Notes: generated by a model from the sequence alone, not told the origin. A DNA stretch of 64,000 bases from CAWKGV01 sp963849305 (GCA_963849305.1 CAWKGV010000012.1:139397-203396); one strand, 5' to 3'. Positions 36,314-45,896 are shown, counted from the first letter of the stretch. Numbers and translations: made by a program.

Positions 36314-37471
36314 ATGACCGAGCAGTATCTGCGCAGCGGCATCTTCCTCGCGCCGTTCCATGCGCTCGACGAGAACCCGACCTTGGCGTTGCAACGCGAC
36401 ATGGAGCTCCTCGAATGGCTGGATCGGCTCGGCTATAACGAAGCATGGGTGGGCGAGCACCATTCGGGCGGGTTCGAGATCATCGCCTCGCCCGAAATGT
36501 TCATCGCCGCCGCGGCCGAGCGCACACGCCACATTCGGCTTGGCACCGGAGTCGCCTCGCTGCCGTACCATAACCCGTTCATCCTCGCCGATCGCATGGT
36601 CCAGCTTGATCACATGACCCGCGGCCGCGCTATGTTCGGCGTCGGCCCCGGCGCGCTGGTCCAAGATGCCTTCAAGATCGGCGTGCGCGCGGCCGATCAG
36701 CGGCGGATGATGAACGAGAGCCTGGACGTGATTGTGCGTCTGTTGGCCGGTGAGACGGTCACGCAGAAAACCGACTGGTTCGACCTTACCGACGCCCGAC
36801 TCCAACTCTCTTGCTACACACGGCCGAGGATGGAACTAGCGGTGGCGTCATCTCGCTCGCCGGCTGGCGCGCTGGCCTCCGGGCGGCACGGGATCGGGAT
36901 GCTCTCGATCGGCGGCACCTCGCCTGAGGCGATGCGCCACCACACCACGAATTGGGGGCTATACGAGGACCAGGCTCGGCGCAACGGGAAGACGCCGGAC
37001 CGGCGCGACTGGCGGCTGGTCACGTTGCTTCACGTCGCCGAAACACGCGAGAAGGCGCGGGAGAACGTGCGGTTCGGCCTGGAGAGGTTCGCTCAATATT
37101 TCCGCGACGTCGCCACCTTCCCGATCGTTCCGGCGGATATCCCTGATCCCTACGACTACTTGATCGAGACCCAGTCCGCCTGCATCGGCACACCGGACGA
37201 CGCGATCGCGTACATCGAGACACTGTTGGAGGGCTCGGGCGGGTTCGGAGTGATCACCGAACTGGCGCATAACTGGGCGGACTGGGACGCGACCAAACGC
37301 CATTACGAGTTGATGGCGCGCTACGTTCACCCGCATTTCCAGGCCAGCCGGACGCTCCGCCGCGCCAGCTACGACGCCGCCACCGCCAACGGCGAGGCGT
37401 TCCGCGCCGCATCGCGGGCTGCGGTGCAGGCGGAGATCGACAAGCAGGAGAAGCCGGAGGCGGCCGAGTAG
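36314..37471 (+). CDS. Luciferase-like (LLM class) flavin-dependent oxidoreductase
   Basis: A 385-residue FMN/F420-type monooxygenase of the bacterial luciferase fold. Marks are the EAWVGEHHSGGFEIIASPE segment, the RLGTGVASLPYHNPF strand and the RGRAMFGVGPGAL loop. The GTG at 36305 is also possible, but ATG 36314 fits family N-termini. A substrate such as an alkane, sulfonate or terpene-like compound cannot be predicted. A relic of an SDR gene follows directly. Confidence 0.88.
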   Translation: MTEQYLRSGIFLAPFHALDENPTLALQRDMELLEWLDRLGYNEAWVGEHHSGGFEIIASPEMFIAAAAERTRHIRLGTGVASLPYHNPFILADRMVQLDHMTRGRAMFGVGPGALVQDAFKIGVRAADQRRMMNESLDVIVRLLAGETVTQKTDWFDLTDARLQLSCYTRPRMELAVASSRSPAGALASGRHGIGMLSIGGTSPEAMRHHTTNWGLYEDQARRNGKTPDRRDWRLVTLLHVAETREKARENVRFGLERFAQYFRDVATFPIVPADIPDPYDYLIETQSACIGTPDDAIAYIETLLEGSGGFGVITELAHNWADWDATKRHYELMARYVHPHFQASRTLRRASYDAATANGEAFRAASRAAVQAEIDKQEKPEAAE

Positions 37472-37477
37472 AATGGA

Positions 37478-37588
37478 CATGGTCGGTTCGACGGCAAGGT
37501 GGCCCCGGTGCGCTGCTTCGCGGGCTTCCCCACGAATGCTCTGACCGGGCAATCGCTGGTCGTCAGCCACGGCGGGTTGCTGGAGTGA
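37478..37588 (+). pseudogene. Relic of an SDR gene with the middle deleted
   Basis: The frame reads GRFDGKVA, as in the start of many SDRs just before the TGG motif. It then passes into a short region ending in LTGQSLVVSHGGLLE and TGA, a clear SDR C-terminus. About 220 residues of the Rossmann core and YxxxK are missing and no good start remains. It follows the luciferase-like gene in the same direction. Confidence 0.6.
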
Positions 37589-37598
37589 CGCCCGTCTT

Positions 37599-38522
37599 TC
37601 ACGCCACGTCCAACGTACGGGCCACGCCGTCGCGCAACAAGGTGTCGGCGACGACACCGAGCGACCGGCACGCCTGGCTGGGGTCGCCGAGCGAGGCATG
37701 GATGTCACCCGCGCGAGGCGGGGCGAACTCGATCCGGAGCGGCACGCCCAAGAGGGCGGCGATCTGCGCCGCCACGTCGCGTACGGTCGTGCCCCGGCCG
37801 GTGCAGACATTGAGCACCCGCGCGTTGCGCGAGACGGTTCCCATCGCCGCGAGCAATGCCCGCACCACGTCGCCTACAAAGATGAAGTCGCGGCTTTGCC
37901 CGCCGTCGCCGAAGACCGTCACCGCCCGACCGGACCGCAATCGATCGCAGAAAATCGAAATCACACCAGAATAGGGCGAGCGCGGGTCTTGGCGCGGACC
38001 GTACACGTTGAAGAAACGCAGACCGGTCGTCGGCACGCCATGCACCCCGGAAGCCACCCGCGCGTGCAGCTCGCAACCGAGCTTGTCCGCGCCATAAGCC
38101 GAGAGAGGGCGGGTCGCCGAATGCTCCGCCAGCGGAAGATTAAGGTTGTCCCCGTACACGGCGGCGGAGGACGCATAGACAACCGGCACCGGGCGCGACG
38201 GATTCGCCGACCGCGCCGTGTCGAACACCGCGATCGTCCCGCTGAGATTGGTACGGTGCGCGCCGAGCCAATCTCGGTGGCCCCGCTCGACGGAGGCGAT
38301 CGCGGCGAGATGGAAGCAACCGTCCACCCCGTCCATCGCCGTCGCCAGGGCGGCGGGATCGGCGACGTCGCCGCGCACGAGCAACGCTGCCGCCGGCTTG
38401 TTGGCGAGGCTGCCGCTGGAGAGGTCGTCCAGAATACGAATCTGATCCCCACGGGCCAGCAATGCATCGGCCAAATGAGAGCCGATGAATCCGCAGCCTC
38501 CGGTAACGAGCCAGGTTGCCAT
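37599..38522 (-). CDS. NAD-dependent epimerase/dehydratase (UDP-glucose 4-epimerase-like)
   Basis: A 307-residue extended SDR. The N-terminal motif is VTGGCGFIGSHLADALL, followed by LDDLSSG, the catalytic Ser in YASSAAVYGD, YGADK as the YxxxK pair, and LRFFNVYGPRQDP. This pattern fits nucleotide-sugar 4-epimerases of the WbpP/GalE type. It is probably used for surface polysaccharide precursors. It lies near a GT39-type protein but is not in an operon with it. Confidence 0.88.
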   Translation of the reverse strand: MATWLVTGGCGFIGSHLADALLARGDQIRILDDLSSGSLANKPAAALLVRGDVADPAALATAMDGVDGCFHLAAIASVERGHRDWLGAHRTNLSGTIAVFDTARSANPSRPVPVVYASSAAVYGDNLNLPLAEHSATRPLSAYGADKLGCELHARVASGVHGVPTTGLRFFNVYGPRQDPRSPYSGVISIFCDRLRSGRAVTVFGDGGQSRDFIFVGDVVRALLAAMGTVSRNARVLNVCTGRGTTVRDVAAQIAALLGVPLRIEFAPPRAGDIHASLGDPSQACRSLGVVADTLLRDGVARTLDVA

Positions 38523-38652
38523 TGATGCGCCTCAAATGCGTCCCGCACATACGATTCGCAGCCGCACCCATCGCATACCGCGCGACGATTGGAGATGTCA
38601 CCGCGTTTTTGGCGACGACGAGGCTCGTGCGGACGACAGCCTCCGGATTAGC

Positions 38653-38949
38653 CTAGTCCTTCCTCAACCGCCGCTTGTTTGCTCCCACCCGCCTGCCGTA
38701 GTAGCCAACGACGCGCTTGGCGCCTTTCTCGGGCTTTCCCTGGAGGCAAGCGTTCAGCATCAGATGCTGAGTCACTGCCAGCGCGGACAGTTTTTCCGTA
38801 AGCATGAGCGCCGCCTCGCGTTCGGCCTGCCTCCCGCCCGCGGTGATCTTCGCCACGCGCAAGGCAATAACCTGCTGGGCCTCGATGGCAAGCTCGGCAC
38901 TCTGCCAGGCCAAGCCGAACCAGGGCCAGCCGGTTCCGCGCCGTCTCAT
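38653..38949 (-). CDS. Small helical protein (phasin-like in appearance)
   Basis: A 98-residue protein with a long amphipathic helix rich in Ala, Glu and Lys (WQSAELAIEAQQVIALRVAKI, split here: WQSAELAIEAQQ and VIALRVAKI) and a basic end (RRVGANKRRLRKD). It resembles short uncharacterised proteins of acetic acid bacteria and has phasin-like features. The start at ATG 38949 is uncertain, as the ribosome site is weak and the frame is open further upstream. No function is claimed. Confidence 0.5.
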   Translation of the reverse strand: MRRRGTGWPWFGLAWQSAELAIEAQQVIALRVAKITAGGRQAEREAALMLTEKLSALAVTQHLMLNACLQGKPEKGAKRVVGYYGRRVGANKRRLRKD

Positions 38950-39062
38950 CTGGTTACGACCAAGTGCCGGACGCTCATTGATGCATCTTCTTGCTGCCAG
39001 ATCGGCAAGTGGTGCTTCGGGGATAATTTCACCAGGCCGCTCACACTCGAGCGGCGGCGGGC

Positions 39063-40604
39063 TCAGGCGGCCGGGGGCACTTGATAGACGGTTGCGGTCC
39101 GCGGGGCCGGGTCCAGCTTGCGCAGGATCGGCACTGGCAACAGGCCGCGCAACCATAGCGCGTGCACCAGCACCGCGCCCAGGGCGGGCCGCTCGGCGAA
39201 CTGGGCGGCTGGCACCCACTCGGCGGCCGGGCGCTGCACCGGCCAGTCCGGAGGGATGCCGCGGCTCGGGTGGCTATCGAAATAATACAACGCGCCGGGC
39301 GGCGGCGGCACGGCGCGCACACGGCCCGCCAGCCCGCGGATTTGCAGCAGCCACGCCGCCCCGCGCAGGGTGGCGGGATCGGTGAACACCGGCCCCGGAT
39401 GATCCGCCGCATAAGCTACGAGCGCCCTCTCGCCCCACAGCGGCTGCCGGTCGGACAGCGCGATCAGCCCCAAATCGGCGCACAACAGGGCGACGACGAT
39501 GAGCCCCGGCATCAGCCACCCGCGTCGCGCGCCAAGCCGCGCGAGCCATACCGCCAGCGGTCCCACAAGCGCCGCCGCGGTCACGATCTGATAGCGCGGC
39601 ACCAGCCAAAGGAAGAAGAAAACGTACGAGAGCACGGCGAACCACACCAGCGCCGCGAACCCGAACAGACGTGCCGCGCGCCTTGCCTGGGACGCCGCGC
39701 GGTCGGCCGCGAGTGCGAGCGTGGCCGGCACCGCGATCCAGAACAGCAGGCCGAAGTTCTGGCCGACGAACAGGATCAGCGGCGCTTGCGCCCAGCGGGG
39801 TGCGGCGAGATCGCCGAAGCGGTCCAGGCCCGTGGGCGTGAGGAAATCGGCCGCCATGGAGGGATTGTCACCGTGAACGCCGCGCAGGCTGACGTGCAGC
39901 CGATACAGCGGATCGCCACTGGCGTGCCACAGCAGCCCCGTGTCGATGCCGGCCACCAGCAGGAAGCCAATGCCCATCCACACATAGCCGAGCCGCCTGC
40001 CGCCGTAGCCGACTAGGAACAAGATGCCGTAGGCCACCAGCAGCGCGGACGTGGTCTCGCGGGTAATGAAGCCGCATCCCGCCATGACACCCGAGAGCAC
40101 GAACAGCCCCGTCCGCCGCCCGCTGGTGGCGAAGAAGAACGCCCAAAGCGAGGCCATGACAAAGAACGCTTCCTGCACGTCGTCGAACACGATCGAGGCG
40201 CCCGACGCCAGCACCGGAACCGCGCCGAGTAGGACCGCCGCGATCAGCCCCGTACCCCAGCCGCCGATCCGCCCTACGCCGTACCCCGTGAGCAGCAGCA
40301 GCGCCGCGTAGTAGAGCAGCATGGGCGTCTCGAGCGTCCATTCATGCTCGCCGAAAAGGCGGAACATCAGCGCCATCGGCAGCACGATGGCATGCCGCAG
40401 GCTCCAATGGCTGTCGCCCAGATAGGGGAAATGGAACGCCCAGGCGTGGGCCGCGGCGGCATAGTACGCGTCGTCGGATTCGACGTAGCCGGTCCACGCG
40501 AACCGGATGACGAACAGAAGGAACAGGCACGCCAGCGCCGTCGCCACCGCACGCGTCAGCCACGGTGCGGATACGCCCCGGACAGGTCCGTCAGGCGGGG
40601 CCAT
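39063..40604 (-). CDS. GT39/ArnT-type membrane glycosyltransferase-like protein
   Basis: A 513-residue multi-spanning membrane protein with about ten hydrophobic helices. An early acidic loop (YVESDDAYYAAAAHAWAF) matches the Asp/Glu pair in the first periplasmic loop of protein-mannosyltransferase and ArnT families. It would transfer a sugar from a polyprenyl-phosphate donor. ATG 40604 follows GGAGG. Farther upstream the same frame runs through the tRNA-Ser gene and is not protein. The substrate is unknown. Confidence 0.8.
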   Translation of the reverse strand: MAPPDGPVRGVSAPWLTRAVATALACLFLLFVIRFAWTGYVESDDAYYAAAAHAWAFHFPYLGDSHWSLRHAIVLPMALMFRLFGEHEWTLETPMLLYYAALLLLTGYGVGRIGGWGTGLIAAVLLGAVPVLASGASIVFDDVQEAFFVMASLWAFFFATSGRRTGLFVLSGVMAGCGFITRETTSALLVAYGILFLVGYGGRRLGYVWMGIGFLLVAGIDTGLLWHASGDPLYRLHVSLRGVHGDNPSMAADFLTPTGLDRFGDLAAPRWAQAPLILFVGQNFGLLFWIAVPATLALAADRAASQARRAARLFGFAALVWFAVLSYVFFFLWLVPRYQIVTAAALVGPLAVWLARLGARRGWLMPGLIVVALLCADLGLIALSDRQPLWGERALVAYAADHPGPVFTDPATLRGAAWLLQIRGLAGRVRAVPPPPGALYYFDSHPSRGIPPDWPVQRPAAEWVPAAQFAERPALGAVLVHALWLRGLLPVPILRKLDPAPRTATVYQVPPAA

Positions 40605-40653
40605 CCATCCTCCGATCGCCCGGCGCGAACGGTTTAGCCGCGGCCAGGATGAA

Positions 40654-40743
40654 TGGCGGAGGGAGTGGGATTCGAACCCACGGTACGCTTGCACGTACAC
40701 ACGCTTTCCAAGCGTGCGCCTTAAGCCGCTCGGCCATCCCTCC
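40654..40743 (-). tRNA. tRNA-Ser (anticodon GGA)
   Basis: On the minus strand the gene begins GGAGGGATGGCCGAGC, has the anticodon loop CTTGGAAAG with anticodon GGA, a long variable arm (GTGTACGTGCAAGCGTAC), the T-arm GGGTTCGAATCCC and acceptor end TCCCTCC, then G and an encoded CCA at 40654-40656. It reads UCC/UCU codons. It lies between lepA and the GT39 gene, all on the same strand. Confidence 0.96.
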
Positions 40744-40803
40744 AGGCATCGCCACCATAACAGCAGCCCCCGGCCGGCACCAACGCCGGCCCGCAGCCAG
40801 CTA

Positions 40804-42609
40804 TTAGGCATCCATCTTCAGCGCGGCCAGGAAGGCCGATTGCGGGATCTCCACCTTGCCGAACTGACGCATCCGCTTCTTGCCTTCCTTCTGCTTCTCC
40901 AGCAATTTCCGTTTACGGGTGACGTCGCCGCCGTAACATTTGGCCGTCACGTCTTTGGACAAGGCGCTGATCGTCTCGCGCGCGATCACCCGCCCGCCAA
41001 TCGCCGCCTGAATGGCGATCTTGAACAACTGCCGCGGGATTAGCTCCTTCAGCTTGGCGCAGATCGCCCGCCCCCGGTTCTCGGCCGCACTCCGATGGGC
41101 GATGAACGACAGCGCGTCCACAGCCTCGCCGTTCACCAGAATCGAAATCCGGACCAGATCGCCCTCCGCGTAGCCGTCCATCTGGTAATCGAAGCTCGCG
41201 TAGCCGCGCGAGACCGATTTCAGCCGATCGTAGAAATCGAACACCACCTCATTCAGCGGCAGCCGATACACCGCCATCGCGCGGTTGCCGACATAAGTCA
41301 GGTCCACTTGCTCGCCGCGCCGGTCGTTGCATAAATGTAGCACCGCGCCGAGATAGTCGTCCGGCATCATGATGGTCGCCCGGATCCAGGGCTCCTCGAT
41401 GTGGTCGATCACGCTGCCATCCGGCATGTCGGCCGGATTGTGCAGCTCCCGCACCTCCCCGTTGGTACGGTGCACCCGATAGACCACCGAAGGCGCCGTG
41501 GCGATCAGGTCAAGCGCGAACTCGCGCGCCAGCCGCTCCTGGATGATCTCCAGATGCAGCAATCCCAGGAACCCGCAGCGGAACCCGAACCCCAGCGCCG
41601 CCGAGGTCTCCGGCTCGTAATGGAAGCTCGCGTCATTCAGCCGCAGCTTGCCCAAACTGTCGCGCAACTTCTCGAAATCGTCCGCGTCGGTGGGATAGAG
41701 CCCGCACCACACGACCGGAACCGAGGGCTTGAAGCCCGGCAGCGGCTCGGAAGCGGGGTTGCGGTCCTCGGTGATCGTGTCGCCCACCCGGCAGTCGGCG
41801 ACCGTCTTGATGGCCGCCGTGATATAGCCGATCTCGCCGGAGGCCAGGTCGTCGGTGGGAATCATCTTCGGGCTGAACACGCCCACCTGCTCGACCACAT
41901 GCACCGCGCCGGTGGACATCATCCGGATCTTCTGTCCGCGCTTGAGCCGCCCATCCTTGACCCGGACCAGGATCACCACCCCAAGATACGGATCGTACCA
42001 ACTGTCCACCAGCAGCGCCTTCAGCGGCCCGGCGCCATTGCCCTTGGGCGGCGGCAGGCGATGGACCAGCGCCTCCAGCACGCCCTCGATGTTGAGCCCC
42101 GTCTTGGCGCTGATCTCGACCGCGTCGGAGGCATCGAGGCCGATCACATCCTCGATCTGCTGCTTCACCCGCTCGGGCTCGGCGGCCGGCAGGTCGATCT
42201 TGTTCAGCACCGGCACGATCTCGTGGCCGGCATCGAGCGCCTGATAGACATTGGCCAGAGTCTGCGCCTCCACCCCCTGGCTCGCATCCACCACCAGCAG
42301 CGAGCCCTCGCAGGCGGCGAGGCTCCGGCTGACCTCGTAGGCGAAATCCACGTGGCCGGGCGTGTCCATCAAGTTCAGCTCGAAGACTTGCCCGCCCTTC
42401 GCCTGATAGGTGAGCCGGACCGTCTGCGCCTTGATGGTGATGCCGCGCTCGCGTTCCAACTCCATGTTGTCGAGCACCTGATTGGTCATCTCGCGGTCCG
42501 GCAGCGCGCCGGTGGCCTGGATCAGCCGGTCGGCCAGGGTCGATTTCCCGTGGTCGATATGCGCGATGATGGCGAAGTTGCGGATATGGTCGATCGGGGT
42601 GTCGGTCAT
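40804..42609 (-). CDS. lepA: Elongation factor 4 (LepA)
   Basis: A 601-residue translational GTPase that binds ribosomes and back-translocates or remodels stalled ones. The start MTDTPIDHIRNFAIIAHIDHGK contains the P-loop AHIDHGKST (quoted in part), with DTPGHVDF and NKIDLP as the G3 and G4 motifs. The C-terminal KRMRQFGKVEIPQ is LepA-specific. ATG 42609 is the family start; the frame extends upstream without a counterpart in the family. A fragment of a serine resolvase lies immediately upstream and reads into this start. Confidence 0.97.
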   Translation of the reverse strand: MTDTPIDHIRNFAIIAHIDHGKSTLADRLIQATGALPDREMTNQVLDNMELERERGITIKAQTVRLTYQAKGGQVFELNLMDTPGHVDFAYEVSRSLAACEGSLLVVDASQGVEAQTLANVYQALDAGHEIVPVLNKIDLPAAEPERVKQQIEDVIGLDASDAVEISAKTGLNIEGVLEALVHRLPPPKGNGAGPLKALLVDSWYDPYLGVVILVRVKDGRLKRGQKIRMMSTGAVHVVEQVGVFSPKMIPTDDLASGEIGYITAAIKTVADCRVGDTITEDRNPASEPLPGFKPSVPVVWCGLYPTDADDFEKLRDSLGKLRLNDASFHYEPETSAALGFGFRCGFLGLLHLEIIQERLAREFALDLIATAPSVVYRVHRTNGEVRELHNPADMPDGSVIDHIEEPWIRATIMMPDDYLGAVLHLCNDRRGEQVDLTYVGNRAMAVYRLPLNEVVFDFYDRLKSVSRGYASFDYQMDGYAEGDLVRISILVNGEAVDALSFIAHRSAAENRGRAICAKLKELIPRQLFKIAIQAAIGGRVIARETISALSKDVTAKCYGGDVTRKRKLLEKQKEGKKRMRQFGKVEIPQSAFLAALKMDA

Positions 42610-42737
42610 GAAACTCGCTCGGGGGTCCCGGCACAGATAGGCGAACTCCGCCCCCGTGTCAGCGCGGAACGCTCGACCGCCTCCGTGGCCAGCATCAGCC
42701 GCCCGATGCTGGTGGCGGAGTTCGCCCACAGCTCGAC
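42606..42737 (-). pseudogene. Relic of a serine resolvase upstream of lepA
   Basis: Forty-three codons read VELWANSATSIGRLMLATEAVE and onward (quoted to show similarity only in part). They match the resolvase at 47143-47709, which has AEPWADTSTSTGRLMISVLG. At DNA level CATCAGCCGCCCG, GTGCTGGTGG-like and CGCCCAC blocks recur in both places. There is no catalytic Ser domain. The relic ends in TGA that overlaps the lepA ATG. Confidence 0.55.
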
Positions 42738-42789
42738 AGAGCGTCCTGCATCACGGCGGGCGCACATCGACCACGCGCCTACCGCGCAG

Positions 42790-43452
42790 CTAGCTCAGCA
42801 GGGACACCCGCCCGCTGACCAGTTCATAGTGGGCTGCGACTACCTTCACCTTGCCCTGCGCGATTAAGCCGGCGATCACTGGCGAGGCGGTGCGGAGAAG
42901 GCCCGCCTGGATTCGCGAATTGGCCTTGATGGTCGCCTCCAGGTTCGGCCCGGCCCGCTCGACCGCCGGCTGGATCGGGGCGAACAGGGCGCTGATCTGG
43001 CCCGGGACAGGCTTGCCGCCGATGGCCGCCTTGACGGCGCCACACCCGTCATGACCGAGCACCATGATGAGCGGGATGCCCAACACAGCGGCACCATATT
43101 CCAACGATGCGAACATGTCGGGGGAGCAGACATTCCCGGCGACCCGGCCGACGAACACATGGCCGATGCTCTGGTCGAAGATCAGCTCGACCGGCACACG
43201 CGAGTCTGAGCACGAGAGGACCGCCGCGAACGGCTCCTGCTTGACTTCGGTATGCTGGCGCAGAATGGCGAGGTCGTCATCGAACGAGGTCAGATGACCC
43301 GCGGTGAAGCGGCTGTTTCCTGCCATAAGCTGGTCCAACGCCGCATCAGGTGTCAGCACACTCTGGGCCCTCACCGGCGCGGCCCACAGACCGCCCATCG
43401 TGCCGGCCAGCGCCGCCGCCGATCCGGCCAGGAAGCGCCGGCGGCTTGCCAT
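42790..43452 (-). CDS. Exported beta-carbonic anhydrase
   Basis: A 220-residue beta-class carbonic anhydrase that interconverts CO2 and bicarbonate. Zinc ligands Cys81, His134 and Cys137 and the Asp83-Arg85 dyad (CSDSR, GHDGCG) are present. The N-terminus MASRRRFLAGSAAALAG is a Tat signal followed by an APVRAQ cleavage zone, so the enzyme should act in the periplasm. ATG 43452 starts this signal; a longer frame upstream is not needed. Single gene, divergent from the FUSC gene. Confidence 0.9.
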   Translation of the reverse strand: MASRRRFLAGSAAALAGTMGGLWAAPVRAQSVLTPDAALDQLMAGNSRFTAGHLTSFDDDLAILRQHTEVKQEPFAAVLSCSDSRVPVELIFDQSIGHVFVGRVAGNVCSPDMFASLEYGAAVLGIPLIMVLGHDGCGAVKAAIGGKPVPGQISALFAPIQPAVERAGPNLEATIKANSRIQAGLLRTASPVIAGLIAQGKVKVVAAHYELVSGRVSLLS

Positions 43453-43745
43453 GCCGCGGGGGGCCGGGCATAGGCCATGCAGGAGCACTGGCGCAATCGC
43501 AAGGCTGCGGCGTGACAGATTACTGACATCGCCTTCCCTCCCGGCTCGACGATGTTCTGCACCAACCCCGCGCCTGCAGTCCATCGGACATCAAGCCGTG
43601 TGAAAGCGCCTATCGCGTCCACATGCTCCGGCGCGGAGTCGGCGGCAATCCCAGAACGCCGGGAAAGGGGGCTTTTGGACCTATTGTCAGAGGCGGACAT
43701 CGCGACTTCCGGCTTTCCCTTGCGGGCGGCCTTGGCTGTCTCCCA

Positions 43746-45896
43746 ATGACGGATGTGGGTAGGAACCATCCTTTGCCGGCATCCAACCACAAAGCCGTCG
43801 ATCGAACGGGGGCCAAGCGTCCGACTTTGCTGCGCCGACCCGAGGCGGACCTTTCGCGGCTGCCGATCGGGCTCGATCTGCGCGCCATTGATATCCTCGA
43901 GGGAATCCGGGCCGCGCTGTCGGTTGCGGCACTCGTCGCGCTGAATGAATGGCTGCGATGGCCGCCGATGATGACGGCGGCGCTGGCGGCTTGGCTCGCC
44001 TGCCTGTGTGACCAGGGCGGCCCCATCCGCCGGCGGCTTCCGGCCGTTCTGAGCTTCACCGTCGTCGGTGCGCTCATGACTGCGGGTGTCGGCCTGGCCC
44101 GCGGCGGCGGACTTGCGGCGGCGGTCCCACTGGCCAGTTTCGGCCTGTTTTGCCTGTGCTTCGTTCGGGTGTACGGGCAGTCGGCCCTGGTGGTCGGCAA
44201 TTTGCTGGGCGTGGTGCTGGTGCTGGTCCTCGACAAACCACTGCCGGACCTGCGCAGCGCAGCCGTTCAGGCGGGCGCCTTCGCCGGTGGCGGTTTGTGG
44301 GCAACGCTGCTGACGATGGTGGTCTGGCGGATGCACCCCTATCTGCCGGTGCGTCGGTCAGTCGCCGAGGTCTATCGGCAGCTGTCGCTGCTCGTGGCGG
44401 GAATGCGCGATCTGGCGCGCCTCGGCCGATCGCCCGAAACGGCCTGGGAGGAGCATGCGCGCGCGCATCGCCGCAGTGTGCGCGAAACCATCGAGCAAGC
44501 TCGAACAATCGTCCTCGACACGCTGCGGGTACGCGGTGCGGTAAGCCCCCGTGCGTCGCAGAGCCTGATCCGGCTGGAAGCCGCCGACCAGCTCTTTGGT
44601 GTCCTGATCGCCCTGAGCGACGTGCTCGAATACACCCGCGATCCGAAGGAGCGGGAAATCGTCGAGCGGCTGTTGCGCCGACTGCGTCCGCTGCTCCTGA
44701 TCCTGGGCCGTGCCATCGTCTCGGAGAGCACGAAATCAAACCGGGGAATCACCCGTGCGATCGCCGCCTTGGCCCAGGAGGCCGCCGCGTTGCCGGCGGG
44801 GCAGCCGTCGCGGCTGATCGTCGAGGCGATCGTCGCGCGGCTGCGTATCGCGGCGACGCTCGCGGTTCCCGCCAACTTCGACCCTGGCGTCACACCGACC
44901 GGGGAGCCGTTGCCGCTCTGGCAACGGATCCGGCGCCCGCTGCTCGCCAACCTGAAATGGGAGTCGCTCGCGCTGCGTCATGCCCTGCGTGCCGCGATCG
45001 TGGCGGCGCCGGCCATTGCCATCACGGTGATCTGGTACGGGCCGTATGAACACTGGCTGACCATCACCATGGTGCTGACCATGCAGCCCTATTTCGCCGT
45101 GACCTTCACCCGCGCGTTGGAGCGGATCGGGGGCACCGTGCTCGGGGGCGGCATCGCGGCGCTGCTCGGAGTGGTCTGCAGCACGCCGGTGGCGACCGCG
45201 ATCGCGCTGTTCCCACTCGCGGCCATTGCCCTCGCGGTCCGGCAGGTCAGCTTCGGGATGTTCATGATGGCGGTGACGCCGATCGTTGTCCTCCTGTCGG
45301 AGATCGGGCGGCCAGGGTCGAGCGAATGGATGCTGGCCGGCATGCGTGCGCTCTACACGGTGATCGGCGGCCTGCTGGCGCTGGCCGGTTGCTTCATTCT
45401 TTGGCCGAGCTGGGAACCCGATCGGCTGATGAACGAGATTCGCACCGCGATCGACGCGCATGGACGCTATGCGGAGGCGGAACTCTCCCATGCGCTGGGC
45501 GAGGCGATGCCCGGCTCGGTGGATCTAGCTCGCCGGGCAGCCGGCGTCGCCAGCAACAACCTGGAGGCGTCGCTGTCGCGGGCGCTGCTGGAGCCGCAGC
45601 ATGTATCGCGCGATCGGCTGGAGGCAGCCCTGGTGATCGACGCGGCGTTGAGGCGCATGGCCGGCCGGCTCTCGACTATGCAGCTAAGCCCGACGCTACG
45701 AGCGGAACTTCCTGACGCGGTATGGAGGAGCTGGCGCGGCTGGATCGCGCAGGCCATGCGGGCGCTGCCGTCTGGCAGAGCCGAGCTACCGCCTCGGCTG
45801 CAGCTCGACGCAGCCGAGGCGGCAACCGACGCTTTGTTGCGCGTTGCCCGACAAATCGAACTTATCGCTGGCGCGATGCAACGGATCGCAAGCTGA
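43746..45896 (+). CDS. FUSC-family inner-membrane transporter
   Basis: A 716-residue membrane protein of the fusaric-acid-resistance/AaeB type. It has two blocks of membrane helices (about residues 50-170 and 430-560), each followed by a long cytoplasmic helical region. The second block begins LRAAIVAAPAIAITVIW and includes WLTITMVLTMQPYFAVTF, a family mark. Such proteins export aromatic acids or toxic organics, usually with a periplasmic adaptor, but none is adjacent. ATG 43746 is chosen as the start nearest the first helix; one at 43623 is also possible. Confidence 0.82.
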   Translation: MTDVGRNHPLPASNHKAVDRTGAKRPTLLRRPEADLSRLPIGLDLRAIDILEGIRAALSVAALVALNEWLRWPPMMTAALAAWLACLCDQGGPIRRRLPAVLSFTVVGALMTAGVGLARGGGLAAAVPLASFGLFCLCFVRVYGQSALVVGNLLGVVLVLVLDKPLPDLRSAAVQAGAFAGGGLWATLLTMVVWRMHPYLPVRRSVAEVYRQLSLLVAGMRDLARLGRSPETAWEEHARAHRRSVRETIEQARTIVLDTLRVRGAVSPRASQSLIRLEAADQLFGVLIALSDVLEYTRDPKEREIVERLLRRLRPLLLILGRAIVSESTKSNRGITRAIAALAQEAAALPAGQPSRLIVEAIVARLRIAATLAVPANFDPGVTPTGEPLPLWQRIRRPLLANLKWESLALRHALRAAIVAAPAIAITVIWYGPYEHWLTITMVLTMQPYFAVTFTRALERIGGTVLGGGIAALLGVVCSTPVATAIALFPLAAIALAVRQVSFGMFMMAVTPIVVLLSEIGRPGSSEWMLAGMRALYTVIGGLLALAGCFILWPSWEPDRLMNEIRTAIDAHGRYAEAELSHALGEAMPGSVDLARRAAGVASNNLEASLSRALLEPQHVSRDRLEAALVIDAALRRMAGRLSTMQLSPTLRAELPDAVWRSWRGWIAQAMRALPSGRAELPPRLQLDAAEAATDALLRVARQIELIAGAMQRIAS

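Noticed and set aside
40605..40811. N-terminal extension of the GT39-type protein
   Set aside because: This part of the frame is the translated tRNA-Ser gene. A good ribosome site and start lie at 40604.
41401..42867. A 488-codon rightward open frame
   Set aside because: It is antisense to lepA and has shadow-type composition.
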